Source: Bemisia tabaci
Lineage: Eukaryota; Arthropoda; Insecta; Hemiptera; Aleyrodidae
Length of the DNA stretch: 64,000 nucleotides
Assembly (NCBI RefSeq): GCF_918797505.1
Contig: NC_092797.1
Span: 16,195,372 to 16,259,371, forward strand
Direction of reading: 5' to 3'
Shown: one piece after another, positions 42,594-54,055 of the stretch
How the letters are laid out: each line of letters begins with the position of its first letter
Position numbering within the stretch: the first letter of the stretch is position 1
Program-made: the position numbers and the translations under genes
Notes under the pieces: model-generated
What the model saw: only the letters and a program-made list of their open reading frames with translations
What the model was told of the DNA's origin: nothing
Databases searched by the model: none

Positions 42594-43084
42594 CTGCCAT
42601 GCTGAGGAAAAACGCCGTATGAATATTCAAGAATTGCCAAATTTCCTCCGATAAATTGTTTATTATTAAGGAAAGTTATGAATATGTTTCCTTGACATTT
42701 TCAGAAACTTCAGGCGAGACTGCGAGAAAAATTTTCTGAAAAATTAGAAGAAAAATATCCATGGGTTTACCAGGAAATTCGTATTTTATCGGAAGAAATT
42801 CTGCAACGCCTACAAGTTCATACTGCGTTTTTCCTTAGCACGCATTGTGGATCGAGTCAACTACAGAGGCCGGACATAAATTTTTTTACTAACACCGCAA
42901 ATTTTGATGTTTAACTCGTCACATTTTAAATTTCAAGGGGTGCTGTCAGAAGAGAATTTCGCGAGGAAACCAATGGAACCACTTATAGAACCTCAAAGTT
43001 TTGTATACACGAAGTTATAAGCTATTGAAGTTTCAAAATGTTGTCCCACCTCTCCTATTGACTCAATCCACTGTGGCACGGCAG
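42594..43084. mobile_element. MITE, family A copy 6, split by a family E element
   Basis: CTGCCATGCTGAGGAAAAACG runs through the family interior to GCGTTTTTCCTTAGCACG. The final GCAG reappears after the family E insert, so the host element's end was interrupted four bases from its terminus. Confidence 0.92.
42843..43075. mobile_element. MITE, family E copy 4, nested, with TSD
   Basis: 233 bp from CATTGTGGATCGAGTCAACT to TTGACTCAATCCACTGTG. Flanked by GCACG on both sides; removing the insert and one GCACG restores the family A end CTTAGCACGGCAG exactly, proving both the duplication and the order of insertion. Confidence 0.96.
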
Positions 43085-43695
43085 TGTGGGGCCTTTTAGG
43101 ATTTTCTTCAGGAACTAATATAAATTCATACTTGAAAAGGACGAGCTACGAAATGAAACACTGAACATTCTTCCCTAATCGACAGTCGATAGAACAAATT
43201 ACAGTCTTGGCAGGAAAGAGTCCCCCGGCGTTCTAAAGCGTCGCGCCCCAGTGTTCACCGTTGAAGTGCCGATAAAACCGCTACAATTGATGCGCACATG
43301 GCTTTTGTATTCGACATTCCCGCGCGGGCCATCTCGCATTGTTTCACGTGCGAGCTGGGACATAAAAGGCTCGCTCGAAGCCATTAAAGCGGCCCCTCCG
43401 CACTAAAGCGCCAACACGCGCACCGTGTGGAGTGGAGGCCCATCAATATGTATTTGAGTGAGAGGCTTAGGTGTACCGTGACAAAGTACCTTTTTTATAC
43501 GCCGAAAATGTAGAGCCATTACGGTTGGCTTACGGTGACTCTAAAAGCTTGCCGTACAACTTCAAAGTCTCAATGAAAGGGGTAACGCGTCCTAAGAAGC
43601 AATAAAATCGATATATTACGTAACACACTTCCAAAGAGGGGGCAGTGGCTATTCTGAAAGTTGGCAACACTTTCTCATCCATTTGAATCCATTAA
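43085..43695. other. Unassigned, CpG-rich at 43200-43440
   Basis: A moderately CpG-rich block with CCCGCGCGGG, TTCACGTGCGA (E-box) and ACATAAAAGG. A minus-strand frame of 61 codons across it has no domain. Possibly regulatory. Confidence 0.3.
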
Positions 43696-43824
43696 GGCCT
43701 GGATACACGCTCAAATTTCCATCAAATTCTGATCAAATGGTGACTGGTGCGCACCATCTACCATCAATTTTTTGTCATCATTTTGATCGGAAATTGACGG
43801 AAATTTGAGCGTGTATCCAGGGCT
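43696..43824. mobile_element. MITE, family J copy 2
   Basis: GGCCTGGATACACGCTCAAA and TTTGAGCGTGTATCCAGG are inverted ends. CATCAAATTCTGATCAAATG and CATTTTGATCGGAAATTGA are mirrored inside. Confidence 0.85.
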
Positions 43825-44275
43825 GTATAAATATCGATTCTATAGAAGGGGCAGCTTGTCACACCTAGAATCGATTCGATATTTACGTACAATTCATCGG
43901 AGCTGCCAAATGCCTAATTTCAAGAATCTCTGCTAAGAGGGGGAGTGTCTCAGTGTGGGTTTCAGTGCGTTACGGTGCATATGTTACGAGGTGGAAGGGA
44001 TGCTTGAGCATAGTGTTCCTTGTCAGTAAAATCAATAGAGGTAAAGTTTTGCTTAAGAGGAAAAATTTGTTGGCCAAATATCGTCGAATCTCATGTAAAT
44101 ATGTTAGGGAAGGTTCTGGTCGACTATTTATGCTTATCCCTTGCGACATTTTCGAATCTTTCGCATTTTTTGAGCAACGTTTGCCTAAAATTTTGAATTT
44201 TTTTTTTAAAATTCCACCAAGAGTACATCATCAAATTATACACAAAATTTCCCTAATTAATATACGGTTGCCAAC
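43825..44275. other. AT-rich flank of a palindrome
   Basis: Includes a 129-codon plus frame (43953-44342) that continues into the palindrome. No domain was seen. ATCGATTCTATAG and CTAGAATCGATTC are mirrored at 43835-43880. Confidence 0.3.
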
Positions 44276-45621
44276 AAAGAGCTTGATGCAAAAACGGCTT
44301 TTTTCGCCCCCCTCTGGAAATTCTTCAGACTTTGTCTATTGATTACTCATACTTGAACGCTTCTTTTCCCAAATTTTCAGACTCCCAAAATATTTTGGGG
44401 GGGGGGGGAGCTAGGGGGGTGGAAGTCAAAACCTGTGAACCTCGATATCTCTTGAACAAAGAAAGATATCGAGGTCCGGTTTAGACGAAAAATCGTCTAA
44501 AATTGCATACTTTAAGATTCTAAAGGTCAAAATCCCAATATCACATTTTTAAGTCAACATATGTGCTTTTTTCCAGTTTTTAGGTCTAGAAAATTTCTTT
44601 TAAACGAAAAATTTACAAAGATCTCAATTTTTTATTTGAACCAAAACCAGTTTTTTAAATTGTTCGTCTTTTTCCGCATCCAGCGAGTGGTCCATTAAGC
44701 TGGGGAACCAAACGGTTCCGGAGTTATGATCGATTGAAGTTTCCGCTCAACGCGCGCCGACCGATTTTCGCGCGCAAAAAAAGTCGGATTTGACTGTTAT
44801 TAGATAAGATTGAATGTTCAAACTGAGCAAAATGCTTTATTAGGGACTCTTGAGGGTCGCTGAGTTCAGAAATTACAGATACTTCCAAAAAATTCACGTT
44901 TTTAAAATTGCAGCTCCGCAGCGCTATTTTAGAGGCCCACTGAGCGCCGACCGGCCGCTCAGTGGTCCTGTCCGAAGCTGCAATTTTAAAAACGTGAATT
45001 TTTTGGAAGTATCTGTAATTTCTGAACTCAGCGACCCTCAAGAGTCCCTAATAAAGCATTTTGCTCAGTTTGAACATTCAATCTTATCTAATAACAGTCA
45101 AATCCGACTTTTTTTGCGCGCGAAAATCGGTCGGCGCGCGTTGAGCGGAAACTTCAATCGATCATAACTCCGGAACCGTTTGGTTCCCCAGCTTAATGGA
45201 CCACTCGCTGGATGCGGAAAAAGACGAACAATTTAAAAAACTGGTTTTGGTTCAAATAAAAAATTGAGATCTTTGTAAATTTTTCGTTTAAAAGAAATTT
45301 TCTAGACCTAAAAACTGGAAAAAAGCACATATGTTGACTTAAAAATGTGATATTGGGATTTTGACCTTTAGAATCTTAAAGTATGCAATTTTAGACGATT
45401 TTTCGTCTAAACCGGACCTCGATATCTTTCTTTGTTCAAGAGATATCGAGGTTCACAGGTTTTGACTTCCACCCCCCTAGCCCCCCCCCCCCCCCCCCCC
45501 AAAATATTTTGGGAGTCTGAAAATTTGGGAAAAGAAGCGCTCAAGTATGAGTAATCAATAGACAAAGTCTGAAGAATTTCCAGAGGGGGGCGAAAAAAGC
45601 CGTTTTTGCATCAAGCTCTTT
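44276..45621. mobile_element. 1.35-kb near-perfect palindrome (foldback element)
   Basis: The left arm starts AAAGAGCTTGATGCAAAAAC and the right ends GTTTTTGCATCAAGCTCTTT. The arms of about 670 bp match throughout, apart from the length of a poly-G/poly-C run (44398-44410 against 45481-45500) and the centre. The centre reads CCACTGAGCGCCGACC then GGCCGCTCAGTGG. Two mirrored 105-codon frames (44724-45041 minus, 44850-45167 plus) are by-products of the symmetry. No target duplication was found. Confidence 0.9.
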
Positions 45622-46131
45622 TTCATCACGTATAGCATCTTTGTAATAAACCGTCAAGTCGTCCTTGTGTAGAGTTCCAGGAGGAAATCAAACAAATTGT
45701 CTTGCAGCTTCATCGGATTGAAAGGAAGAATGTAGGTATAAGATCAATTATAATAGAATGAAAATCTGCCGCAAATGATACATAAATATCACGGTTTAAC
45801 TATTCATACCCATGCATCGAAGGCAAGCTTGATCAAATTGTTTCTTTAACAGTACATATTTTCATCAATACCTCAGAACTAACCGCACCTGCATTGTGCA
45901 ACCTGCAACCTGTGCCTGATGCGTTTGTAAAGTTCGATCCATTCATCATCTTGTCGTTGAGTTGAGCTCTTGCGGTGATAGGAAGGAAAGTTCTCCCAGT
46001 TTGAGCCATCAGAAGAGCTCCTCGTATAATATCGGAGGTATTAAGTCTGATAGAAAATTATCCTTGAGATGTGACCGAGCAGTGGCACTTCACTTTCACC
46101 TGTCTCTTTCCACAATTTTTTTTCTTTCCAG
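45622..46131. other. No recognised feature
   Basis: Mixed composition. Ends in a good polypyrimidine tract leading to the candidate acceptor at 46130. Confidence 0.4.
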
Positions 46132-46233
46132 CCGCAATCAGTCATAATGTCGATTGTGCTCGACAACGCTTATAAATTAATTTTTCGCAGCAAGAATGCC
46201 GGATATCCTCGAAAAGAGCATCTATTTCACTGA
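46132..46233 (+). CDS. Candidate terminal exon (uncertain)
   Basis: The acceptor CACAATTTTTTTTCTTTCCAG is excellent. The following frame gives 33 residues including MSIVLDNAYKLIFRSKNAGY and then TGA. No partner exon, domain or poly-A signal was identified. Confidence 0.25.
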   Translation, partial: PQSVIMSIVLDNAYKLIFRSKNAGYPRKEHLFH

Positions 46234-46699
46234 AATTTTCTTAATTAATATTTTTGAACAAATCGAATATTTATTGCTTTAAATGGGAGTTCAGTCTGAC
46301 ATCTGCTCGTCAACTTAAGGTGTATTGTAATGTCTAACGGAAAGGATAAATATTAAGGTATTATTTGCCACAGTGCTTTTTTTTCTAGATTTTGGCAAAA
46401 AAACTGCGATCCATTGCGCTTGGAGGTACATTTTAGCTAAAATACACGTCTTTAAATGGAAAATGCCGCCAGATGACGTCATAAGGGGGCACATTTTCTC
46501 CCTCTAAAACCTATTTTTCTCCAATTGCCCATGTCAGAAAATTTGTTTGAAAAATACTGTGAACTCAGCTCTTAGGCACTCTCAGACGCAGCCATACAAT
46601 ATTTGTGTTTACAAACTGTCCATTAACACAAAATTTGAATTGATTTGTGTTTCACCTCTGATATTAACCAAAAGTAACTCAGGAACACAAATAGTTCTC
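46234..46699. other. No recognised feature
   Basis: AT-rich. GCCAGATGACGTCATAAGG (CRE-like) lies at 46470-46488. Confidence 0.4.
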
Positions 46700-47280
46700 T
46701 CCGTCCACGAAATCCGACATCTCCGTGCAAGCTCCAGCTACAATCGCGTGGAACGCCAACTTGCGTTTAATAGCAACGGACCCTTCGACGCTACAAATCA
46801 GGGGTCGTAAAGGCAGAGCAATCACGCTCGTTTGTCGTCGCGGCGCGGCGGAGGACGCTTTTCGACGCGTCTTTGTTGCGTGCGTGCGATCGGCAATAAA
46901 CGCCAGGCGCTAAAAGTCCAACCGAGGTGCGCTCCTCGTCCAAAGGCGGGCGGGACAGCACCCTGCACCAGTATATCAATTTTCTGATGACCCCTGAGCC
47001 GTATATAAAAGTCTGTGTTCTACGGCTCATCAGGCGTTTGAAATGATCGGTTTTAAGATGTGTCTCCCGCGAGGATCCGACCGTATCCAGGTGATGAACG
47101 CACCTCAATCCGAAACGCGATTATCGCGTCGAGTTCCGTCGGTTGGCTCCGTAGCTTCGCCCTGAACGAAAGTGAGAAAGTTCGGGTGTGCGAAGCTACA
47201 AATCGGTTCGCAAAGTGCGAAAACACGCGTCAAGAACGAGAGGCGTGTTCTCGTCGAAAGCGCTTGGATGATGCTGTAAT
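46700..47280. promoter_or_regulatory. CpG-rich region with a TATA box
   Basis: CpG-dense sequence with overlapping frames on both strands and no domain. GTATATAAAAG at 47001-47011 is a good TATA box, with TACGGCTCATCAG about 25 bp downstream. The box sits inside an inverted repeat (CTGATGA...GAGCCGTA and TACGGCTCATCAG). Plausible core promoter; transcript unknown. Confidence 0.35.
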
Positions 47281-47281
47281 A

Positions 47282-47350
47282 CTGCCGTGCTGAGAAAGAA
47301 CGTCGTATGAGCATTCGAATGTTAGCAAATTTCTTGTGATGGAATATCTA
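47282..47350. mobile_element. MITE, family A copy 7, truncated
   Basis: CTGCCGTGCTGAGAAAGAACG and GTCGTATGAGCATTCGAATG match the family A left end. The rest is missing; sequence departs from the family before the next MITE begins. Confidence 0.75.
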
Positions 47351-47364
47351 TTTGAATAACGCCA

Positions 47365-47607
47365 CACTGGGAAAAAAAACCCATTGAATCTAGAGTCAAG
47401 ACTCTTGGAAACATTGACAAGAAAAAGGACTCTTGATTCAAGTAGATATAAGCTTAAAAAAGGAAATCCGCTCTAATTAAGAGGCTTGGTTCTTGATTTA
47501 AACTTAAATCTGCTTGAATCTAGAGTCCTTTTTCTTGTCAAGGTTTTCAAGAGCCTGGACCCTAGATCCAATGTGTTTTTTTTTTTTTTTTTTTTTTTTT
47601 TCCAGTG
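47365..47607. mobile_element. MITE, family B copy 5, with expanded T tract
   Basis: CACTGGGAAAAAAAACCCATTG to CCAATG then a run of T and CCAGTG. Mirrored AGAGTCAAGACTCTTGG and CAAGAAAAAGGACTC blocks. Confidence 0.92.
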
Positions 47608-48905
47608 CATGCTTTTGAAACTGTACCTCCACCCTTGGCAATTTTGAGGATTCAAATCTATACTTGTCTTTTCGCGTCATCATGAGTGTGTGTTGAAAAT
47701 AAAGAAAGTCGTTTAAAAGTTTTTTTTTTAATGGGAACCGACTTTGCTCCAATGAAATGTAGCATTTTTAAAAACGTCTAGTAGAGACCTGTCATACGTT
47801 TTTCATCACGCAACCACTCAGGATCATTCTAACGACTCTGCCACTCAGTGTTTTTTAATGTTTTTTCGCTCGGTATTTTGCCGATTTAAGGAGCCTGTAA
47901 TGGCGCGAAACGATCTGCTTTTTAGCGTGATTTACTTTTTATCTCACTCATTTTGTTCGCATTCTTTGCTCTGTGATCCTTATTTCGGGCTCCGTAATTA
48001 TTGCGTCTTCTTGAGAAAAATTATGATTTTTTTCCGCGTCTAATTTTCACATACATTACGTAAAATCATCAGTGAGGTTTATTGTCATTTTGAAAGAGAG
48101 CAATCAAGCATTCAAAAAAAGATATTCATTCTATCAGAGGAAATTTTGCAACGCGTAAATTCATTCGATGGGGCAGAATACATATCGATGAATGAAATAA
48201 GAGCATGCCGTTCTTATCGAGTGGCGCATTCTGGTTTTGCAAATTTGATAATTAAATTTCAGAATTGGAGGCAATAAGGATCGAACGATGAATTCGCACG
48301 GGCCGGTGATTGGGGCCATAAATCCAGGCACTCATAAATGCGATGAACAGGGTTTGCCTTGAGCGTCCAGTTTGAAAGTGAAAACTGTTGCTCTTTCGCC
48401 ACTCCGTGGTTTATTTTATGTAGAATAACAGGAGTGCCCTTTCTCAGCAGAACATAGCGATCTGTACCGTACCCCTCTCTTTGGAAGATATGCATGCCAC
48501 TCTCTCATAGGTTCCACCACTCACAGGCTATCAAAGAGATTAAAGGGACTTAATATAATGGCGGCTGAATTTTCGACGTGCATAAAAGTCTTTATTTACA
48601 ACGCTTTCCGAAATATACCGAACAATCTTTGAAGAATAATTCTTTCCGTAAGGCCCTCAGCCTCGTTCGTTCGTAATTTTTCCCTCAAAAGTACACATTT
48701 TGAACATGAACGCCACCAAGCATATGGGAACTATCCACAAAAACTATTTTTTTTATGGGGGAAAAACACGTATGTATCAACGCTCCATGTTGAGCTCAGT
48801 ATATTTTTTTATTCGTTCATTCATTCTTTCATTCTTTTTAAATAATAGATGAAAACGTATTTTTAGTTAGATAGTTTCTACCTCTTAAAATTCAAGTGGA
48901 CCGTA
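47608..48905. other. No supported gene
   Basis: AT-rich. At 48125-48180 the words AAGATATTCATTCTATC and GAGGAAATTTTGCAACGCG resemble the right half of a family A element, so a degraded fragment may lie there. Confidence 0.35.
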
Positions 48906-49132
48906 ATTAGCAGAAAGGGACCGAGCCACATTAGCTATTGGCAAATTCATTTTTCACTTGAATACGGTTGTGCGAATTTTGTGCATATATCAGTGAATTT
49001 TCTGCAGAGTATGAAGCAAATTCCTTTAAATTTTTTAAAGAATCCCCGCACCAACGTCCCCTTGTAAAAAATAAATACCTGAGTAAAAGTTGGCAATAGC
49101 TAATGTGGCTTGGTTCCTTTCTACTAAGAAAG
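48906..49132. mobile_element. MITE-like foldback element
   Basis: TTAGCAGAAAGGGACCGAGC plus CACATTAGCTATTG at the left pair with CAATAGCTAATGTGGCTTGG and TTCCTTTCTAC at the right. About 227 bp. The centre is not mirrored. Confidence 0.78.
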
Positions 49133-49273
49133 GTCTGGTTTCGGTCCAAGTAATATTCGAAGACTTCTAGGGCGAGCTTGCTTAAATTGACGTAAAAACC
49201 CCGTAAAAGCCTAAACCTAAGATTAAATCGCTGAGAGTAAAATGGACCGTCAAACCACTGTATATTTATAATT

Positions 49274-49536
49274 CTGCCGTGCTAAGGAAAAACGCCGTAT
49301 GAACCTTCAGGCGTTGCCAAAGTTCTTTCGGTATAACACGAATTTCCTGGTAAACTTATGAATATTTTCCTTCCAATTGTATAGAGTATTTTGTTGAGTA
49401 GTTGTTGTAATTATATCCATAGTTCCTGAAAATTTCAAGGAAAAGTATTCATAACTCCTCTCAAAAAAGAACATTTTATCAAAGAAAATCTGGCAACTTT
49501 CGAATGCTCATACCACACTTTTCCTTAGCACGGCAG
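49274..49536. mobile_element. MITE, family A copy 8, with TSD
   Basis: CTGCCGTGCTAAGGAAAAAC to CTTTTCCTTAGCACGGCAG, flanked by AATT on both sides (4-bp duplication). Confidence 0.94.
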
Positions 49537-50452
49537 AATTCTACTGTATGAGACGCTAATTTTTTCTTAAGAGCCTCGGAAAAGTCTGAGACCAGTGATA
49601 TTTGATTGCTAGTCACCTTTAAATCCCCATTTAGATTTGAACTTCTACGTTTGGTCGGTATACTTCGATCTTGACTTTGTTTTCACCACGGGCCCCGAGG
49701 GCAGCGGCTGAAATCCGCATCAAACGGATTATCCGAAACGGAGATCCTGGCTCGGCAGTAATGAGGCTTAAACAACATTTTAAAATTTTTAATCCGCGCA
49801 ACCTCCAGGTTTCCCAGCTCGAGGGCGCAAGGCCTTTCACGGTTAGTTCTTGCGCATGTGTGTGTGTGTGTGTATGTAAGGGGGGGGGGGTTTAGAAAAT
49901 GAGAACTTAACTTGATGAAGAATTCAAGCATTCACTTGTATTTAGTGATTTATCGTTAAAACGTTTCGCTCCCCATTTATTAAGCGCTGAGTTCATCAAT
50001 AGCCACGAAGACTTTAACGCAAGGCTAGAAAAGTAAGCGATACGTTCCGAAGAGGAAAGGTGGTACGGGTACATAGCCTTTCGAGGAATGTTTTGAGAAG
50101 GAGGAAAACGAGTAAATCAATGAATAAATCAATTGAAACCACGAATAAAAATGATCTGGGTCCTTCAAAGGGTACCGTATTTTGTTGGCTTGATAACGAG
50201 GAAGCAAAGACAGCTGTAAATCAAGAAATGATGACACTTTCAAAGCTAATCTTTACTTTTAAAAATCAGCAAACGCTAAAAGAAAGAAAGTTTTACGAAA
50301 CATTAGACCTGGCTCATCGATTTATTTCCGTCAATTTTTCCTCCTTATTAACTAGAAAAGCGCATCTCGCGTGTTGTTGTCATGAAATAAGAAAAATTAC
50401 CGGAACACACAATAAATGCAATGCATTCAAGTGCATAATAAAGTATAACATA
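49537..50452. other. No supported gene; GT microsatellite
   Basis: A GT run (TGTGTGTGTGTGTGTGT) lies at 49857-49873, followed by a G10 run. A 149-codon plus frame from 50060 to 50509 contains MNKSIETTNKNDLGPSKGT but runs into a family C MITE and has no domain, so it is left unassigned. Confidence 0.35.
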
Positions 50453-50616
50453 CAGTGGCGTGGCGTGCTTTGCGATATTTCGATATTTCCCCATTTGAAG
50501 CTATGGTAAAAAATCGATTATTAAGGTGTTCGTTGCGAACATTCTGTATATTGATCCTTTTCCATAGGTTTAAATGGTAGATAAATCGATACATCGCAAA
50601 GCACGCCACGCCACTG
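50453..50616. mobile_element. hAT-type MITE, family C copy 8, with TSD
   Basis: CAGTGGCGTGGCGTGCTTTG to AAGCACGCCACGCCACTG, flanked by ATAACATA on both sides (perfect 8-bp duplication). The centre reads GGTGTTCGTTGCGAACATT. Confidence 0.96.
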
Positions 50617-51075
50617 ATAACATAAACATTGCGTGTTTTGGTATATTTTCTCATTTTTCTCTTAAACCTTAACCTTAACCTTTTTTGCCTCTTTAATCAC
50701 CCGCGCTAACCAAGAACTTTCTCCCACATCACTCGAGTTTTCTCAGCGCAAAATAGGCTCTCCATTATGAAAGCCGTTCCAGATTTCACCCCAAACTTTA
50801 TAAAAGTGCATAATTTGAATGGCAACCGCGCAATCAAAATTAAAACGACGACCAACAGCTGAGGTATCATCCTCCGATTAACATGGTCGCGGGATTATCA
50901 AATGAAGAGAGCCACTTTTATTTTCATTTCGTGTAAACGAGCCAGCGGCTTAATGTCCAAATCCAAAGTCGTCAATGGCGTCACTTCTTCGTTAACCGCT
51001 GCGCATGGATTACGTCCACTTAAGCATCAGGCGTATCTTTCTTTATACAGAGAGGATTTGAGGTAATTTACGAAA
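50617..51075. other. No recognised gene
   Basis: Contains CTTAAACCTTAACCTTAACCTT at 50663-50684 and CTTTATAAAAGTGC near 50796, a TATA-like word. Non-repetitive otherwise. Confidence 0.3.
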
Positions 51076-51336
51076 ATGGCGGGTGCCAAGATTACCGAAA
51101 GTATAATGCTGATCCTGTGCCTCAATTCGGTAGTCTGTCTCTGTGTCTCTCATCATGGGTTTGTTTTCTCTTCTCTTAACGCGCGGCGCTTTGAATTCCA
51201 TTCAACTAATGCGACAGTCCAAAAAGAAAATATCGTTCGACTTTCAGAACACTCGGTTTCTTGTGCACGGACGAAGATAGAAACGCAGAAGAAAATCCCT
51301 TATTTAGAGGGTATTAAGTGTACCGGTTTTTGTTAA
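51076..51336 (+). CDS. Hypothetical small secreted protein
   Basis: An 86-codon frame starting MAGAKITESIMLILCLNSVV with a hydrophobic core followed by a plausible signal cleavage region. The rest is hydrophilic with a few Cys and ends in CTGFC. No family was recognised and no promoter or poly-A signal is clear. Chance cannot be excluded. Confidence 0.25.
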   Translation: MAGAKITESIMLILCLNSVVCLCVSHHGFVFSSLNARRFEFHSTNATVQKENIVRLSEHSVSCARTKIETQKKIPYLEGIKCTGFC

Positions 51337-52474
51337 TCGCACTGTGAATTCCCTTTTTACAAAGTGGCCGTAAGAGGCTGAGAGGCACTTTGTAGTGTTT
51401 GAAACAAAGCAAGTTTTTATGCAAAATTAGATCCTCGTAATGTATGTAATGGGCAGAAGAAATCCTTTGGGCTCTTTAAAATTTCTGATGGGAAAAACAC
51501 CGGAAATTTGTTGGGTTTGAAATGTTTGTACCAGGGACCATTCGTAATGGTAGTTATTACTTTTTTGAAAATCCAATAAAAAAATACTTCATTTTCAAGA
51601 AGCTCTACAGTCGCTCATAGCAACGGAAATATGTGTGACATAAACAAAATGTCTATCAAACCTAAGACATTTTATGTCCCCATGCATGGGAATCCCCCCC
51701 CCCCCCCGGTAATCTAGAAATGGAATGAATGTAGATGCAAAAATTTGCATTTTATATTGTGTAATATATTGTATTTTATATTGTGTAAGGTCTCTTGTAA
51801 GGAGGAGGATGTTGTACAAAGCAGCCCACCCCTACACAATGGTTTTTTTTTTTTTTGGCGCGTATACGTAGTATACCGCCTTTGCGATCGTTTCGAACCC
51901 TGCTCGATACAATAACCGAGTCCCTTAGTTCCTTACCGAAAAGTGACTACCGCGAACTTCTGAGATTTTCCAAAGCGTGTAAAAAGTTTATTTATCCGTC
52001 AATAATTATGATTTAAAGTTGTTTCTCATTCTGGGGCTCTCTAGTTTATGTGCAGTGAATACCAAGAGTCTACGTTACTTGGTTTTCTTAAAAAAAGCCT
52101 AAGAGTACGACGCGCTGATTCAAAATATGCATATATAAGCAGAATCAAGCGAACTGATTCGAGGATGGCTGAGCAGGTCGGCACTCTCGGAATGAGAATT
52201 TAACTCCTCCGTTTTGTTCAAAACGTTGCTTTGACAGATCTCCACACCTCTGTTATACTTTTCAAAAGTTGGTACCCGTGCTCTGATAGTGCTGTTCATC
52301 TGACAACAATGTCAGTGTCAGCTGATAATAATATTTTTTTCATATGAGGTTAATAAAAAGTTTTCAGTCAGTCTTTGACATCCTGAATAATTGTCTTGGT
52401 ATTTATTTACTAATTTCACGGAATTATATTTTATTTCTTATTAAAACTAAGAAATACAGTGCAATCTGTGTAAG
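51337..52474. other. No supported gene
   Basis: Holds a C11 run near 51696, repeats of TATTGTGTAA at 51755-51790 and a T run near 51843. GGATGGCTGAGCAGGTCGGC at 52161-52180 resembles a tRNA 5-prime half but has no matching 3-prime half. Confidence 0.35.
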
Positions 52475-52835
52475 TGCAATCTGTGATGAGCCTCGAGACT
52501 CATTAGACCATTAGCTAAACGTGGCTCATACAGGAATCCACTTACCCCTCTCTTCCCCACGCTCCTGATCACTGCGTCGGCGTCTCGACGAACAATAGCT
52601 AATGACGGTCGCCAAGCTAGACCGGGATCCTCAGCCCCTCGCCCAATTACTTACGCTTCATTAACCATTTCACCGTCACGCTAGGATTCGCCCAATTTTC
52701 AAAAAAAATTGTTTCGCGAGTTTTTAGCAATTTTTTCCTTACTCTCCGTTGAAACACGAATTAAAAGAGGTCTCATTCATAAAAATCGGCCGAATAGAAG
52801 AGAAGTTACAGTATTCGAAATCCGAAGAAATCAAC
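52475..52835. repeat. Diverged solo copy of part of the giant palindrome arm
   Basis: Collinear with right-arm sequence 38155-38510. Shared words include GTGCAATCTGTGATGAGCCT, CATTAACCATT(T)CACCGT, AAAAATTGTTT, TTTTTCCTTACT(C/T)TCCGTT and AAAAATCGGCCGAATAG(A/G)AG. It differs by indels and many substitutions, so it is an old, non-palindromic relative. Confidence 0.88.
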
Positions 52836-53867
52836 AAAACTTCTCCAAACAAAAAATAAAATGAAGGGGGGAAAAAAGAAATGTATAAATTACAATTTAA
52901 TATGATTGACCTCAGAATGTGACAAGCAATTCAATTATAAAAAGGAGAAAAAATTGAGTGAAATTACAAAAAATTAGCCTCTTGCAAGGGGCTTCCTTGT
53001 ATGAGTTTTGACCTGAAGACAAGTAAATCCCGTTACATTATTAAAACGAAATTGACTCCATAGTTTTAATGCCTTAGTTTCTTGAATACGATTATTTTAA
53101 AAAAAAATAATCGAAAATTTATACCAGCAATTTTACCCATGGGGTGATTTCCTGAGAGCTGATAATATCACGAATTTCTCATAGAGCCCGTCAAAAATGG
53201 CTTGCTTTTTGGGCAGCCGATTCGGCCATCAAACCGGGGTTTAAATGGAAGCTGATAATAACACAAAGCTCTGAGAAAAATTTTGAGATGAGTATAGGAA
53301 CGGTTTGTAAATTACGAAGAGAGGCGGGCATTCTGTTCAGCATATCGATACATAAGTATTTTCACACGTAGAATTTAATTTTCACGTCAGGGAGTCGACA
53401 TATTTTGATTTTTGCATGAAAAGACGTTTAAAATAAAAAAATCAAGACATATTTAATACAATTGCATTTATATCGAGTAAATCTTTTTTCAATAATATAA
53501 TGGGATTTATAATACCGGTGATTTGGGTATTTTAGCCCCAAAATACCTTTAAATCGACTTTATCTTCTAGGAGTTCGACAGAATTTTTCCTTTCTTCGCT
53601 TAAATTTTTCCGTAGCACTTTTCTTCAAGAATCTGATAAGATTTTGCTTGAGGCAGATCAAAAAACTTAAATTTGTTCGAATAGCTTTCTAGATTCACAA
53701 TACACGGTCTCGTCAAGGTGCGTCGTTGACCTTGCACTGTTGGATCGTGAATTCTCTTGTTGTGCTGCTTGCCTTTTTTGAAATCTCTGTAAATGAAAAC
53801 TAAAGGGGTTGATATGTGCGAGTTAATGACGCGCCTTATCAACACATTGTGTTGGAGTTCACTGCTT

Positions 53868-53868
<1 letters not shown>
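52836..53868. other. AT-rich, no gene seen
   Basis: No supported open frame or repeat. Confidence 0.5.

Positions 53869-53909
<41 letters not shown>
53869..53909. repeat. Poly-T tract of 41 bases
   Basis: Uninterrupted T run not associated with a recognised element end. Confidence 0.9.
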
Positions 53910-53910
<1 letters not shown>

Positions 53911-54055
53911 ATAAGTTGATACATGGTAATAAGTTGAGACCTCATAATTTTGCGTTTTTAACAAGAGCCCATCTACTTGCGAAAAAATTTGAGTCACATT
54001 CTGTCGCTGTACAACAAAGTAGATTACGGTCGTTGAATCCTGGAAATTAAAAGCT

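Noticed and set aside
44724..45167. Two 105-codon frames with nearly the same product on opposite strands
   Set aside because: They are mirror images across the centre of the 1.35-kb palindrome, have no domain, and would be open whatever the biological role.
50060..50509. A 149-codon plus frame, the second longest in the window
   Set aside because: Its last part is the left half of a family C MITE, and the remainder has low-complexity Lys/Asn/Thr composition with no domain or splice support.
52161..52230. tRNA gene at GGATGGCTGAGCAGGTCGGC
   Set aside because: Resembles the 5-prime half of a type II tRNA, but no B box or closing acceptor stem follows at the right distance.
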